In this document: positions 1 through 8,022 of the stretch, piece after piece
How the letters are laid out: the number at the start of each line of letters is the position of its first letter
How positions within the stretch are numbered: the first letter of the stretch is position 1
Origin: Acinetobacter sp. C26M
Lineage (GTDB): Bacteria > Pseudomonadota > Gammaproteobacteria > Pseudomonadales > Moraxellaceae
Direction: 5' to 3'
DNA length: 64,000 nucleotides
Assembly: GCF_023702675.1 (NCBI RefSeq)
Contig: NZ_CP098478.1
Location: forward strand, 2,790,001-2,854,000
Program-made: the position numbers and the translations under genes
Notes under the pieces: generated by a model
Databases searched by the model: none
Seen by the model: the letters and a program-made list of their open reading frames with translations, nothing else
Told to the model about the DNA's origin: nothing

Positions 1-729
1 TCTTAATGCTTTATCCAGATCAAAACTGTTTTCTTTACCGACCACCTGATCTTGCTCAGCCATTAGCAAATAATGCTTAATCTGATTCGGCTCTATAAAA
101 TAATAAGGCATCACTTGTTGGTACGATACTTTCTGATCAAAAGCATGCTCTGCCAACGGATCGCCCTTATAATCAAAATGGTAGGGACCAGCCATTCCCA
201 CAATTGCCCGAATCTTATCTTTATACTTAAAGTTTTGTGAATAAGCTGAATACACCACAGACATCACATTAAAAGCACCCGCAGAATGCCCCATCAGAAT
301 GATATTATCGGTGGAAATATTCAATTTATCTTGATTTTGACTTAAATAATGAATCGCCTGGGCAATATCATCGATAAACGTTGGGAAAATATGTTCCGGT
401 GCAAGATGGTAATTAATGACCGCAACATCATAACCGTCACGTGCAAAGCTCTCACCAACAAATAAATAGTCACGTTTATTACCATGCTGCCAAGAGCCGC
501 CATGCACAAACACAATCAGTGGTCTTTGCTTTTTAGGATTCTTAGTCCGATAGAGATCCAAACGCTGTCTTGCTTTCAATCCATAAGCAAGATGCTCTTC
601 CTTCTCAAAGCTATCTTTAGGCGTCAGGTAATTAATCGAATAACTAGCAAAATCGTAAAGGCGAAACTCTTGATAAAGGGTTTTCGCCTTGATTACATTT
701 TCTTGTACTTGTTGAATAAGTTGCTTCAT
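1..729 (-). CDS. Alpha/beta hydrolase (carboxylesterase-like), 3' end outside window
   Basis: Reading from ATG at 729 stays open to the window edge, so 243 residues are visible and the C-terminus is missing. The protein carries the oxyanion-hole motif HGGSW (about residues 56-60) and the nucleophile elbow GHSAG (about residues 147-151), typical of the HSL/BD-FAE type of alpha/beta hydrolase that cleaves carboxylic esters. The acid and histidine of the triad would lie at or beyond the edge. No signal peptide is seen, so it is probably cytoplasmic. The start is 3 nt after the stop of the BON lipoprotein gene and has no strong Shine-Dalgarno, which suggests translational coupling within the lpoA-yraN-dolP-like operon. 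Substrate unknown. Confidence 0.85.
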   Translation of the reverse strand, partial: MKQLIQQVQENVIKAKTLYQEFRLYDFASYSINYLTPKDSFEKEEHLAYGLKARQRLDLYRTKNPKKQRPLIVFVHGGSWQHGNKRDYLFVGESFARDGYDVAVINYHLAPEHIFPTFIDDIAQAIHYLSQNQDKLNISTDNIILMGHSAGAFNVMSVVYSAYSQNFKYKDKIRAIVGMAGPYHFDYKGDPLAEHAFDQKVSYQQVMPYYFIEPNQIKHYLLMAEQDQVVGKENSFDLDKALR

Positions 730-732
730 AAA

Positions 733-1443
733 TTAAGGATTAGTTGGAGTAATGGTTGCAGGTTCCGCCTGATCAGGATCAATTGCAACTGGCGTTTCAA
801 CTAAAGGCTGTGTAGTCGCAGTACCCACCATTGGTGTTGCTGCCGTCGAACTAGCTACAGTACCTGAAGGTTGATCCGTATTGTCAATGAGCGTGACAAT
901 TTTACTCACATTACCAACTTTTTGTAAGACGTCATCTAAATCTCTTGATTCAGCTGTATTTAAACGTCCCATCACATACAACACACCATTTTCAGTATGT
1001 ACAAGAACTTTACTGTCAGAAACAACAGGTGCTTTCATCAACAGACCACGGGTATTCGCCGTAACTGTTGCATCTTGCATGATGGTGTTATAACCGACCT
1101 TATCACCCACCGTAATGTAGTTATGTACGGCTTTAACATCTGACATTGAACGTAAGTTATCTTCAGCCAGTTGTTTTAAATATGGATCAGGGACTTGTCC
1201 TGTCAATAACACATTGCTGTGAAAACTTTCAATGTTGATACGTGACTGTTTAAAGCGGTGATCTAATTTATACAAATTAATATTTGCAGTACGCTTGATC
1301 GAAGAATCAATAAAAATCTGCCCAAGACTACGTTCACCACTGTTCGTGCCAACGGGTGAACTTCCTGTGCCACCAGAAATAAAACTAGCACATCCCGATA
1401 AACTTGCAGCGCAAAGCAACGTAATCGATAAACGTTTTAACAC
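733..1443 (-). CDS. dolP: BON-domain outer-membrane lipoprotein, DolP/YraP-like
   Basis: A 236-aa protein starting with a lipoprotein signal peptide; lipobox LSGC puts the lipidated Cys at residue 18. Two BON domains follow (about 45-115 and 120-185), then a Pro/Thr/Ala-rich tail absent from E. coli DolP. DolP-family proteins sit in the inner leaflet of the outer membrane and support envelope integrity. I chose the GTG at 1443 because AGGGAG lies 9 nt upstream and the signal peptide then starts cleanly; an ATG 9 codons upstream would add a charged stretch before the signal. The gene order lpoA-like, yraN, dolP-like matches E. coli except that diaA is absent between yraN and dolP. Confidence 0.85.
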   Translation of the reverse strand: MLKRLSITLLCAASLSGCASFISGGTGSSPVGTNSGERSLGQIFIDSSIKRTANINLYKLDHRFKQSRINIESFHSNVLLTGQVPDPYLKQLAEDNLRSMSDVKAVHNYITVGDKVGYNTIMQDATVTANTRGLLMKAPVVSDSKVLVHTENGVLYVMGRLNTAESRDLDDVLQKVGNVSKIVTLIDNTDQPSGTVASSTAATPMVGTATTQPLVETPVAIDPDQAEPATITPTNP

Positions 1444-1514
1444 TTGGCAAGACTCCCTATCTACAAACAAATTTGTTCAATTTTCAATATTTAGCTTTAG
1501 ATGAGACGTATAGA

Positions 1515-1919
1515 TCAATCTAAAGTAAATGCGTGTTCAATCCATTGCTGATCATACTGCAATTTTGAAAAATCTGGTTGTACTGTTTTTGCAATTTTCT
1601 GTGGAAAATCAAAACAAATCACATCAAAACGACAATCAAAGTCATCATAATGTGGAGATTTCTGTAAAAATAATTGTGCAGTCTTAATGATTTTACCTTG
1701 CTGAGCAAGTGAAATCACTTCACAGGCTTCCGCATAACTTCCTTTCGATCTGGCTTTGACTTCGACAAAAACCAGCTCTCTATCTCGCTCAACGATTAAG
1801 TCAATTTCCCCATAACGTGAATGATAATTCCGCGCTACACATCGATATTGTTGCGACTGTAAAAGTGCAAGCGCAGTCTGTTCAGCCCATTGCCCTAAAT
1901 CATGTATTTGCTGTGACAT
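1515..1919 (-). CDS. yraN: YraN family (UPF0102) putative endonuclease-like protein
   Basis: 134 aa with the UPF0102 pattern: an N-terminal helix ending in a GxWAEQ..A motif, then RYGEIDLIV (about residues 36-44) and VFVEVKAR (about 50-57). The latter two resemble the D...ExK core of the PD-(D/E)xK nuclease fold. Length is normal for the family. The function is not settled. It starts 12 nt after the lpoA-like gene, in the usual lpoA-yraN order, so the two are probably cotranscribed. Confidence 0.9.
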   Translation of the reverse strand: MSQQIHDLGQWAEQTALALLQSQQYRCVARNYHSRYGEIDLIVERDRELVFVEVKARSKGSYAEACEVISLAQQGKIIKTAQLFLQKSPHYDDFDCRFDVICFDFPQKIAKTVQPDFSKLQYDQQWIEHAFTLD

Positions 1920-1931
1920 ACCTGTCCAATT

Positions 1932-2864
1932 TTATTTCAATGCTTGAATGCCCTTTTTCTGCTGTTGATAGCAATAAGGTTGGCGATAGACTTTCCCGTC
2001 TTTCACATTAATTGCCCCTGTTCGACCCTCAAACGAAAAATGACGATCTGGGCTATTTAAAAATTGCTGACTAATACTCCATGCATCACCACCAAAGGCT
2101 AATAAACGCTGGAACGCCATATTTTCTGGTTGTTCTTTATATGCAGCAACGAGGTCTGCCCATTGTCCGTTATATAAAGCTGGTGTATCACAAAAACTGA
2201 GTCCCATCGGAATAGTCTTATCTTGTTCAATACTCAGTGCAGTAGCATAAATATTTTTTTCAGGTAATGGTCCAAGTTGCTCTAACCACGGCTGATCGCC
2301 CAGCAATAATAATCCTTGTTTACGAGCAAGTTTTTTTGGCAGCTCATTAACTACATGAATATCTGAGCCAAACTCAGACATCAGTGCCATCATAAATAGT
2401 TCCGTTGCTGCTTCAGTTCCAGCTTGGCGCAACACCAATAGGTTCTTAATTTTATCTTTCTTCAAGAGTTGAGTTAATGCAGCAGCATCATGTTGTTTTG
2501 CCAAACTAAATTGCCATACATTGGTGGCCTGACTATTCACATCGTTCAGTGCAAGTACAGGTATTGCTGGATTTTGTTGCATTACACTTTCAATTTCAGG
2601 TCTGGCCAGCGGTCCAACAATCAGTCGAGTTTTGTTATTCACTCTTTTCTTGAAAATGGTATCGATGTTGTTTTTAGCTGAATCTACAAAAATGATTTTT
2701 TCTTTACTACCAGATGCTGTATAAGCACTCAAGAAACCACGTTTGATGCTCTGACCAGCTCGCGCCATCGTACCAGATTCGGGTAGAATCACCAGTACGT
2801 CCGCATAAACTGGACTTACACATGCTGCCAAACACAATAGCAGCCAATATTTTTTGTAATACAT
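1932..2864 (-). CDS. lpoA: Penicillin-binding protein activator, LpoA C-terminal-domain type
   Basis: 310 aa with a signal peptide and a plausible lipobox LAAC (Cys15), followed by a periplasmic-binding-protein-like fold (LppC/LpoA family; PESG near the start, GDQPW and FGGDAW further on). In E. coli LpoA is about twice as long: an N-terminal TPR-like domain plus this C-terminal domain, which stimulates PBP1A. Only the C-terminal type domain is present here. Divergent from rsmI with just 16 bp between the two start codons, as in the E. coli rsmI/lpoA pair. AAGG lies about 9 nt upstream of the ATG. The family call is firm; that it activates a PBP1 homologue is inference. Confidence 0.8.
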   Translation of the reverse strand: MYYKKYWLLLCLAACVSPVYADVLVILPESGTMARAGQSIKRGFLSAYTASGSKEKIIFVDSAKNNIDTIFKKRVNNKTRLIVGPLARPEIESVMQQNPAIPVLALNDVNSQATNVWQFSLAKQHDAAALTQLLKKDKIKNLLVLRQAGTEAATELFMMALMSEFGSDIHVVNELPKKLARKQGLLLLGDQPWLEQLGPLPEKNIYATALSIEQDKTIPMGLSFCDTPALYNGQWADLVAAYKEQPENMAFQRLLAFGGDAWSISQQFLNSPDRHFSFEGRTGAINVKDGKVYRQPYCYQQQKKGIQALK

Positions 2865-2880
2865 TAGGGAGTTACCTTTT

Positions 2881-3723
2881 ATGAGTGCTCAATTATTTGT
2901 TGTAGCAACCCCGATTGGGCACTTAGATGATATGACCTTTCGCGCAATTGATATTTTAAAATCCGTATCGGTGGTTGCCGCAGAAGACACTCGTCAATCT
3001 GCTCAATTATTCAAGCACTATAATATCGCAACTCCACTCACAGCGTGTCATGATCACAACGAAAGTAACAAAATTGATCAACTTCTCCAAAAAATGCTAA
3101 AGGGTGAGAGTGTTGCCTTAATCAGTGATGCGGGTACTCCCCTGATTAGTGACCCAGGTTTTAAACTGGTTCGTGCCGCTCAAGAACATGGTATCCGTGT
3201 GATTCCAGTGCCTGGTGCTTGTGCAGCAATTGCGGCATTGAGTGCCGTTGGCCTGCCAAGTGATCGTTTTAGTTTTGAGGGATTTTTACCTTCAAAATCA
3301 TCGCAACGAATTAGCCAGCTTGAAAAATTGAAAGATGAAACACAAACACTTATTTTCTATGAAGCACCACATCGTATTCTAGCGAGCATCCAAGATATGG
3401 CTCAGGTTTTTGGTGAAGACCGACCTGTTGGCTTCGCCCGTGAAATTACCAAGACCTTTGAGACCATTAAGAAGATGACCTTAAAGGAATTAGTTACTTT
3501 TATAGAAAATGATCACAATCAAGAAAAGGGTGAAATTGTGGTCGTGGTTGGTGGCGCATCTGCGGAAAAAGATATGGAACAGGATAAATTGGATGAGTTG
3601 TTAAAACGCTTATTACAGGATTTATCGGTAAAAGCAGCATCACAACTGGCTGCTGATTTGACTGGTATTAAAAAGAAAGTAGCGTACCAACGTGCTTTGG
3701 AACTCACCCAACAAGATCAATAA
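2881..3723 (+). CDS. rsmI: 16S rRNA (cytidine1402-2'-O)-methyltransferase
   Basis: 280 aa of the tetrapyrrole-methylase-like SAM methyltransferase fold. Visible motifs: VATPIGHLDDMTFRA at the N-terminus, AAEDTRQSAQL, ALISDAGTPLISDPGF (the family signature, about residues 80-95) and VPVPGACA-type loop near 110. RsmI makes the 2'-O-methylation of C1402 in the 30S P site. GGGAG lies about 9 nt upstream of the ATG. Divergent from the lpoA-like gene, followed by a strong 12-bp hairpin shared with the convergent transporter gene. Confidence 0.95.
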   Translation: MSAQLFVVATPIGHLDDMTFRAIDILKSVSVVAAEDTRQSAQLFKHYNIATPLTACHDHNESNKIDQLLQKMLKGESVALISDAGTPLISDPGFKLVRAAQEHGIRVIPVPGACAAIAALSAVGLPSDRFSFEGFLPSKSSQRISQLEKLKDETQTLIFYEAPHRILASIQDMAQVFGEDRPVGFAREITKTFETIKKMTLKELVTFIENDHNQEKGEIVVVVGGASAEKDMEQDKLDELLKRLLQDLSVKAASQLAADLTGIKKKVAYQRALELTQQDQ

Positions 3724-3726
3724 AGT

Positions 3727-3755
3727 ATAAAGGGAGATCAAAAATCTCCCTTTAT
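3727..3755. terminator. Bidirectional hairpin terminator between rsmI and cation transporter gene
   Basis: Perfect 12-bp stem (ATAAAGGGAGAT with ATCTCCCTTTAT) around a 5-nt A-rich loop. The A/T-rich outer stem gives short U-rich tails in both directions, so it can end both convergent genes. Confidence 0.8.
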
Positions 3756-3785
3756 CATCTGAATCTTCAATAACAAGAATGTGCC

Positions 3786-4427
3786 TTAGGCCTTGGTCAT
3801 GATATTCGCTTGATCTACTTTTCTTTCCATTCTCGCCTGCTTAATCACAGCCCAACCAGAAGAAACACCGAGATACGCAATAATAAAAGCCACGAATAAA
3901 TCAGGGAACATGGTTCCAGTGCCTAACACACCAACAGCAGCAATGATGATCGCAATATTGGCAATCGCATCGTTGCGACTGCATAACCAGACCGAACGCA
4001 TATTGGCGTCGCCATCACGAAATGCATAGAGCATCAGTGCAGAGATAACATTAACAGCCAATGCCAGTACACCAATCGCCCCCATGAGCATGGGTTCAGG
4101 TGTTAGCCCTAACCACCACGACCAGAATACTTTAACAATCACAAAAATACCAAATGCAGCCATGGTCATCCCTTTCAGTAAAGCTGCTGTCGCACGCCAA
4201 TATAACGTCATGGATAACACAGCTAAAGAAATTGCATAGTTCGCCGCATCACCAGCAAAATCCAATGCATCTGCCCACAATGACACAGATCTTGCTTGTG
4301 ATCCCCCTATAATTTCGACAAAAAACATCAATGCATTTAGAACCAGTGCGATCCACAGTGCTTTTCTAAATTTTGGACTAATTTGTTTTGCTGGGGCACA
4401 TGCCGTATTGCATCCACATCCTGCCAT
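3786..4427 (-). CDS. Short cation-efflux (CDF-like) transporter, probably Cd/Zn/Pb type
   Basis: 213 aa with about six hydrophobic segments. The N-terminus is Cys-rich (MAGCGCNTACAP), a likely metal-binding tail. Helix 2 contains DFAGD (DxxxD) and helix 5 contains DAIAN (DxxxN), at the places where cation diffusion facilitators coordinate the metal with [H/D]xxxD pairs. The C-terminal cytoplasmic domain of full CDF proteins is nearly absent. I start at the ATG at 4427; a GTG four codons upstream is possible, but the ATG gives the Cys-rich start and has GAGAAAAG before it. Divergently controlled with a CadR-like MerR regulator through a 19-bp-spaced promoter, so induction by heavy metal is likely. 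The exact ion cannot be told. Confidence 0.8.
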   Translation of the reverse strand: MAGCGCNTACAPAKQISPKFRKALWIALVLNALMFFVEIIGGSQARSVSLWADALDFAGDAANYAISLAVLSMTLYWRATAALLKGMTMAAFGIFVIVKVFWSWWLGLTPEPMLMGAIGVLALAVNVISALMLYAFRDGDANMRSVWLCSRNDAIANIAIIIAAVGVLGTGTMFPDLFVAFIIAYLGVSSGWAVIKQARMERKVDQANIMTKA

Positions 4428-4454
4428 GACTTTTCTCACATAATCTTTTATAGT
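4426..4454 (+). promoter_or_regulatory. Candidate promoter of the merR/cadR-like gene
   Basis: ATGACT (4426-4431), 17-nt spacer, TATAGT (4449-4454). This would start transcription near 4461, just before the MerR-type dyad, allowing the regulator to control its own gene. Inferred from motif matches only. Confidence 0.45.
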
Positions 4455-4455
4455 G

Positions 4456-4486
4456 ATTTAAAACCCTAGAGTAACTCCAGAGTCAA
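4456..4486 (-). promoter_or_regulatory. MerR-type operator and 19-bp-spaced promoter for the cation transporter
   Basis: On the minus strand: TTGACT (4486-4481), 19-nt spacer, TTAAAT (4461-4456). The over-long spacer is filled by the imperfect dyad CTCTGGAGTTACTCTAGGG (4482-4464; 7 of 9 arm positions match), which resembles ZntR/CadR operators. Promoters activated by MerR-family proteins characteristically have 19-20-bp spacers that the metal-bound regulator untwists. Confidence 0.8.
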
Positions 4487-4488
4487 GC

Positions 4489-4938
4489 ATGATCAGTTTT
4501 AGCATTGGACAGTTGGCAAAAAAATCAGGTGTATCTGTGGATACGATTCGGTATTACGAAAAAATTGGGCTGCTAGAAAAAGCCCAACGAACAGCAGGAA
4601 ATTACCGTCATTATTCGGAACAGATGCTTTCAGAATTGTTATTTTTAAAGCATTGTCGAGAACTCGGTATCACCATACAAGATATCCAAAAGCTTAAGGG
4701 TTTAGCAGAAGATCCAAATCAAACTTGTATGCAAGTCGATCACCTGATTGATCAATATCTTGCTGAGGTTTCTCAGAAGATTAAAAATCTAGAACATCTG
4801 AAACAGGATTTAATCCATTTAAAACAGCAATGCTCTCAACACCGTACCATAGAGCAATGTGGCATTTTAAAAGAGCTACACCAGCCACTCGAATGTGAGC
4901 ATGAATCACATCACCATAAAAAAGCACCACAATCGTGA
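4489..4938 (+). CDS. cadR: MerR-family Cd(II)/Pb(II)-responsive regulator, CadR-like
   Basis: 149 aa. The N-terminal winged helix-turn-helix is clear (SIGQLAKKSGVSVDTIRYYE, from residue 4), followed by the long dimerisation helix. Cysteines suitable for metal sit at CRELGI (about 64), NQTCMQVDH (about 83), LKQQCSQH (about 119) and IEQCG (about 127), and the C-terminus is Cys/His-rich (ECEHESHHHKK), as in CadR/PbrR proteins. It should repress and, with metal, activate the divergent transporter promoter through the operator that ends 6 nt before this start codon. The hairpin terminator overlaps its stop codon. Confidence 0.85.
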   Translation: MISFSIGQLAKKSGVSVDTIRYYEKIGLLEKAQRTAGNYRHYSEQMLSELLFLKHCRELGITIQDIQKLKGLAEDPNQTCMQVDHLIDQYLAEVSQKIKNLEHLKQDLIHLKQQCSQHRTIEQCGILKELHQPLECEHESHHHKKAPQS

Positions 4939-4946
4939 TGCTTTTA
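4918..4946. terminator. Bidirectional terminator at the end of cadR-like gene
   Basis: Stem AAAAGCA-CAC with GTG-TGCTTTT, one mismatch, loop AATC; it contains the TGA of the regulator gene and lies just before the stop of the convergent sutA-like gene. Confidence 0.65.
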
Positions 4947-4959
4947 TGCCCTTTCAGAC

Positions 4960-5208
4960 TTAATCTTGATGCTCGTCTGGCGGAACTTCAGTAATACGTC
5001 CACCACGCGCTAGAAACGCAGCAACTTCATCTTCTAAAGCTTGGCGTTGTTTCTGCTTGGCGGTTACCGTTAATGTTTCCGCTTCAGCAAGATCAGCATC
5101 ATTAGCAGCCGATTCTTCACTATCCGCACCACTTTCTGCTGCTTTCGCCTCTTCGTCGTCTACAGCAGAGTCTTCTGTATTTTCGTCGTAATCATTCATT
5201 TCTGTCAT
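4960..5208 (-). CDS. sutA: Small acidic protein of the SutA type (RNA polymerase-binding)
   Basis: 82 aa. The first ~50 residues are an acidic, low-complexity, probably disordered stretch rich in D, E, A and S. The C-terminal half holds KQKQRQALEDEVAAFLARGG, then RITEVPPDEHQD, which resembles the conserved KQKERDAL...FLSRGGKV block of Pseudomonas SutA, a small factor that binds RNA polymerase and raises transcription in slow-growing cells. I start at ATG 5208, which has GGGGAG 6 nt upstream; the ATG at 5214 is directly against that site. The gene appears monocistronic. The family call rests on this motif and the acidic N-terminus; function is inferred. Confidence 0.65.
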   Translation of the reverse strand: MTEMNDYDENTEDSAVDDEEAKAAESGADSEESAANDADLAEAETLTVTAKQKQRQALEDEVAAFLARGGRITEVPPDEHQD

Positions 5209-5381
5209 CTTCATCTCCCCACAATGACTAAACTCTCATCATCGCTATTTGGCCATCAGAACTAGGTGGAATTTAGCAAGCTCTTCACATTTAGCAAAGC
5301 ACAATATTGATTAAAACGTACTTTTTATGACCAAATTCACTCTGATTTATAAATGATTGTTTAAAAAATATCTACTATTTT

Positions 5382-6614
5382 TTAGCAAACATAGCGTGTC
5401 TGTTTTAAAGCACTCAGACCATTGGCCTGTTGCATAAAGCGATCTTTAAACCAGTCGAACTGTTCAACCTGTTTTAGACCAAAATTTCGCGCCCAAACAA
5501 AAGGAAATAGCTCTGAACTTTCTAACCATCCAATTGCAGACATACTATGCATCATGGCATCGTTCTGCCCCTTACGTTGATGTTCATAACGCAATAAGGT
5601 TTGATCGTTCGCCCACGCACCACGGTTTAAATCATGCAGTAATACATCACACAATACAGCTGCATCAAGGCAACCAATATTCACACCTTGCCCAGCCAAA
5701 GGATGAATCACATGTGCAGCATCACCGATCAATGCTAAGCCTGATTTGATATAGCGTTGCGCTGCACGTGCTTTTAATGGGAATTGTGCTCTGGAACGGA
5801 CCTCTACTACTTCACCCAACATATGTAGGCTTTCTTGCGTCAAGAGTTGCATAAATGCTTGATCACTGAGTGCCGAATATTCATCTGCATAATCATCAGG
5901 TAAGGTCCAAACAATCGATTGCCAATAACCGTTTTCTTGTGGATCAAGACTCGCCATCGGCAAATAAGCTAATGGTCCTGTTGGCAAGAAAATCTGTCGC
6001 GCCACATATTGATTTGGTTGCGTAGTTTTAATCGCACAGCTGATCGCGGCCTGCTTATAGTCTAGTACATCTAAATCGATGTAAGCCTGCTCACGCACAA
6101 AAGAATTCGCGCCATCCGCACCAATCAGCAACTTGGTTTTTAATGTTGTACCATCCGCCAATTGAATTGACCAACCTTGTGGAATTTGTTCGATCCGAAT
6201 GACTTTGACTTGGGTGCGATAGTCTTTAAGTTGTTGCAGCATTTTTTGTTGAATCGCAACATTCAAAACACTTGGCTCGACCATTGAACCTAAAGCCTGA
6301 TCTGATTGAGGTTGCTGTTCAGATGCATGGCCAAAATTAATTTCACCATAGCCATTTTTATTCCAGACTTGCATGCCTGAATATGGCATCTGGCGTGCTA
6401 AATCATCCCAGACATCTACTGTTTTGAGTAAATGAATAGTCGCTTGACTGAGTGCCAATACACGTGGATTCATCACAGCCAAAGTTTTGTCCTGATCAAG
6501 TACAGGTGCAGCATCTAGTACTGTCGCCTGCACCCCACCTTGCGCGAGTAACAAAGCCGTTAAACCGCCAACTAGACCACCACCAACAATGACGACATCT
6601 AAGATTTCACTCAT
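5382..6614 (-). CDS. ubiI: UbiH/UbiF/VisC-family FAD monooxygenase (UbiI-like) of ubiquinone synthesis
   Basis: 410 aa class-A flavin monooxygenase. Motifs: VVIVGGGLVGG (FAD Rossmann, residues 7-17), GADGANSFVR (DG motif, about 165-174) and LIGDAAHVIHPLAGQGVN (GD motif, about 295-312), the last being the UbiH/COQ6 family signature. It hydroxylates the aromatic ring of a ubiquinone precursor, together with its tandem paralogue. The start overlaps the stop of ubiH by 4 nt (ATGA), so they are translationally coupled. Order pepP-ubiH-ubiI matches E. coli, which is why I assign it as ubiI; which ring carbon it modifies cannot be read here. Confidence 0.85.
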   Translation of the reverse strand: MSEILDVVIVGGGLVGGLTALLLAQGGVQATVLDAAPVLDQDKTLAVMNPRVLALSQATIHLLKTVDVWDDLARQMPYSGMQVWNKNGYGEINFGHASEQQPQSDQALGSMVEPSVLNVAIQQKMLQQLKDYRTQVKVIRIEQIPQGWSIQLADGTTLKTKLLIGADGANSFVREQAYIDLDVLDYKQAAISCAIKTTQPNQYVARQIFLPTGPLAYLPMASLDPQENGYWQSIVWTLPDDYADEYSALSDQAFMQLLTQESLHMLGEVVEVRSRAQFPLKARAAQRYIKSGLALIGDAAHVIHPLAGQGVNIGCLDAAVLCDVLLHDLNRGAWANDQTLLRYEHQRKGQNDAMMHSMSAIGWLESSELFPFVWARNFGLKQVEQFDWFKDRFMQQANGLSALKQTRYVC

Positions 6615-7822
6615 GCTTTTAGCCCCATTGCATAATTGGCAACCAAAGGCTTAACACCCGGAATCACATCAAAAGCAATCAGCCCCGTATTGCGCAATAA
6701 TTTGAGGATTGGATTTTGATTACTAAAACCACGTACCACCGAATCACAGAACTTAATTACACGCTGCTGATCTTTTAAACGGGATTGCTCATAGGCCAGT
6801 AAATTTTCAGGTGCGCCAATATCATCTGACTTAGCCAGTTGCTCCATCAGAAAACGAACCAACACATCTGCATCACGCAAACACAGGTTAAAACCTTGTC
6901 CTGCCACAGGATGAATGGTATGTGCCGCATTGCCCATCAGTACTACACGCCCAACGGCTTGCTTATCGGCCAAGACTTGTGACAATGGATAGCTAAAACG
7001 CTTGCCCGTTTTTTCAAATTTCCCTGCTCGATCACCATAAGTTTCCTGTAAGGCATCAAGGAAATGTTGATCATTTTCTTCACCTAACCATTCTGCTTCA
7101 GTACCCTTTTTTACAGGCCAAACCACTGAGCGACGGTATTCACCCGGTAAAGGCAATAGAGCTAATGGTCCCAACGCACTAAAACGCTCAAAACCAACAT
7201 GCTGGTGCGGTTTAGACGTCTGTACGGTCGTAACGATCGCCACTTGGTCATAATCATGTTCATCCACACCTACCCCAATCGCTTGGCGGCAGAATGAATC
7301 ACGACCATCAGCTGCAATCACTAACTTAGACTTTAAGGAATGGATATATTCACCATTACGCATCGCTTCAATTTGTACCTGATCTGCATCTTGCGTCAAT
7401 GAAGTTACTTGCACACCATCAATCAATTCAATCAATGGCTGTTGACGAACTTGAGTCAATAATACGCGGCCAAGCCAAGCATTCTCAATGACCTGTCCAA
7501 AGCTTTCTACTTTTTCTTGCTCTGCAACTAAGCGAGCCTTACCAAAACTTCCCTGCTCAGTAATATGTACTTGCAGAATTGGGGTAGCATGTTGCTGTAA
7601 AGCTTCCCATAAGTCTAATTTTTGGTAAATCTGTACGCTACGACGAGACAATGCGGTATTACGCGCATCAAAACTCGAATGATAAGGTGCAACATTTTCA
7701 TCATCAAAATTCGGATATTTCACAGCTTCTAATAACTTTACTGCGATATTAGATTTTGCCAACATTAAAGCAAGGCTGAGTCCAACCATACCTCCACCGA
7801 CAATGATGACTTGTTGCTGCAT
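6611..7822 (-). CDS. ubiH: UbiH-like FAD monooxygenase of ubiquinone synthesis
   Basis: 403 aa, same family as the downstream gene: QVIIVGGGMVGLSLAL at the N-terminus, AADGRDSFCR (about residue 165) and LMGNAAHTIHPVAGQGFN (about 295-312). The usual D of the GD motif is N here (GNAAH), as is common in the UbiH branch. ATG 7822 is preferred because AAGGA lies about 8 nt upstream; an in-frame TTG 6 codons earlier is less likely. It should catalyse one ring hydroxylation in coenzyme Q formation at the membrane. In enteric bacteria it follows pepP directly; here a hypothetical gene intervenes. Confidence 0.88.
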   Translation of the reverse strand: MQQQVIIVGGGMVGLSLALMLAKSNIAVKLLEAVKYPNFDDENVAPYHSSFDARNTALSRRSVQIYQKLDLWEALQQHATPILQVHITEQGSFGKARLVAEQEKVESFGQVIENAWLGRVLLTQVRQQPLIELIDGVQVTSLTQDADQVQIEAMRNGEYIHSLKSKLVIAADGRDSFCRQAIGVGVDEHDYDQVAIVTTVQTSKPHQHVGFERFSALGPLALLPLPGEYRRSVVWPVKKGTEAEWLGEENDQHFLDALQETYGDRAGKFEKTGKRFSYPLSQVLADKQAVGRVVLMGNAAHTIHPVAGQGFNLCLRDADVLVRFLMEQLAKSDDIGAPENLLAYEQSRLKDQQRVIKFCDSVVRGFSNQNPILKLLRNTGLIAFDVIPGVKPLVANYAMGLKA

Positions 7823-7987
7823 AATATTATTCCTTATCAATTTTTCATGACTTGATGTTTCGGGACTATCTTACTCTAACTTAAATCAGGAAGGGAATTT
7901 GTACTTTGTTTGGTCTATGTTTTTATATCAATAAGATGCATTAAAAGTGGTTATTGTTAGAGCCATTAATAATTAAAAAAACACCCC

Positions 7988-8008
7988 ATCAAAAGACGTT
8001 CTTTTGAT
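7988..8008. repeat. Hairpin downstream of the hypothetical gene
   Basis: Perfect 9-bp inverted repeat (ATCAAAAGA / TCTTTTGAT) with a 3-nt loop, lying 14 bp past the stop of the minus-strand gene. On the minus strand it is followed by GGGGTG and then seven T, so it could be a weak terminator, but the U-run is displaced. Confidence 0.4.
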
Positions 8009-8022
8009 CATACTTAGCAATT

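Noticed and set aside
484..804. Plus-strand frame of 106 codons opposite the esterase gene
   Set aside because: Opposite strand encodes a convincing hydrolase with HGGSW and GHSAG motifs.
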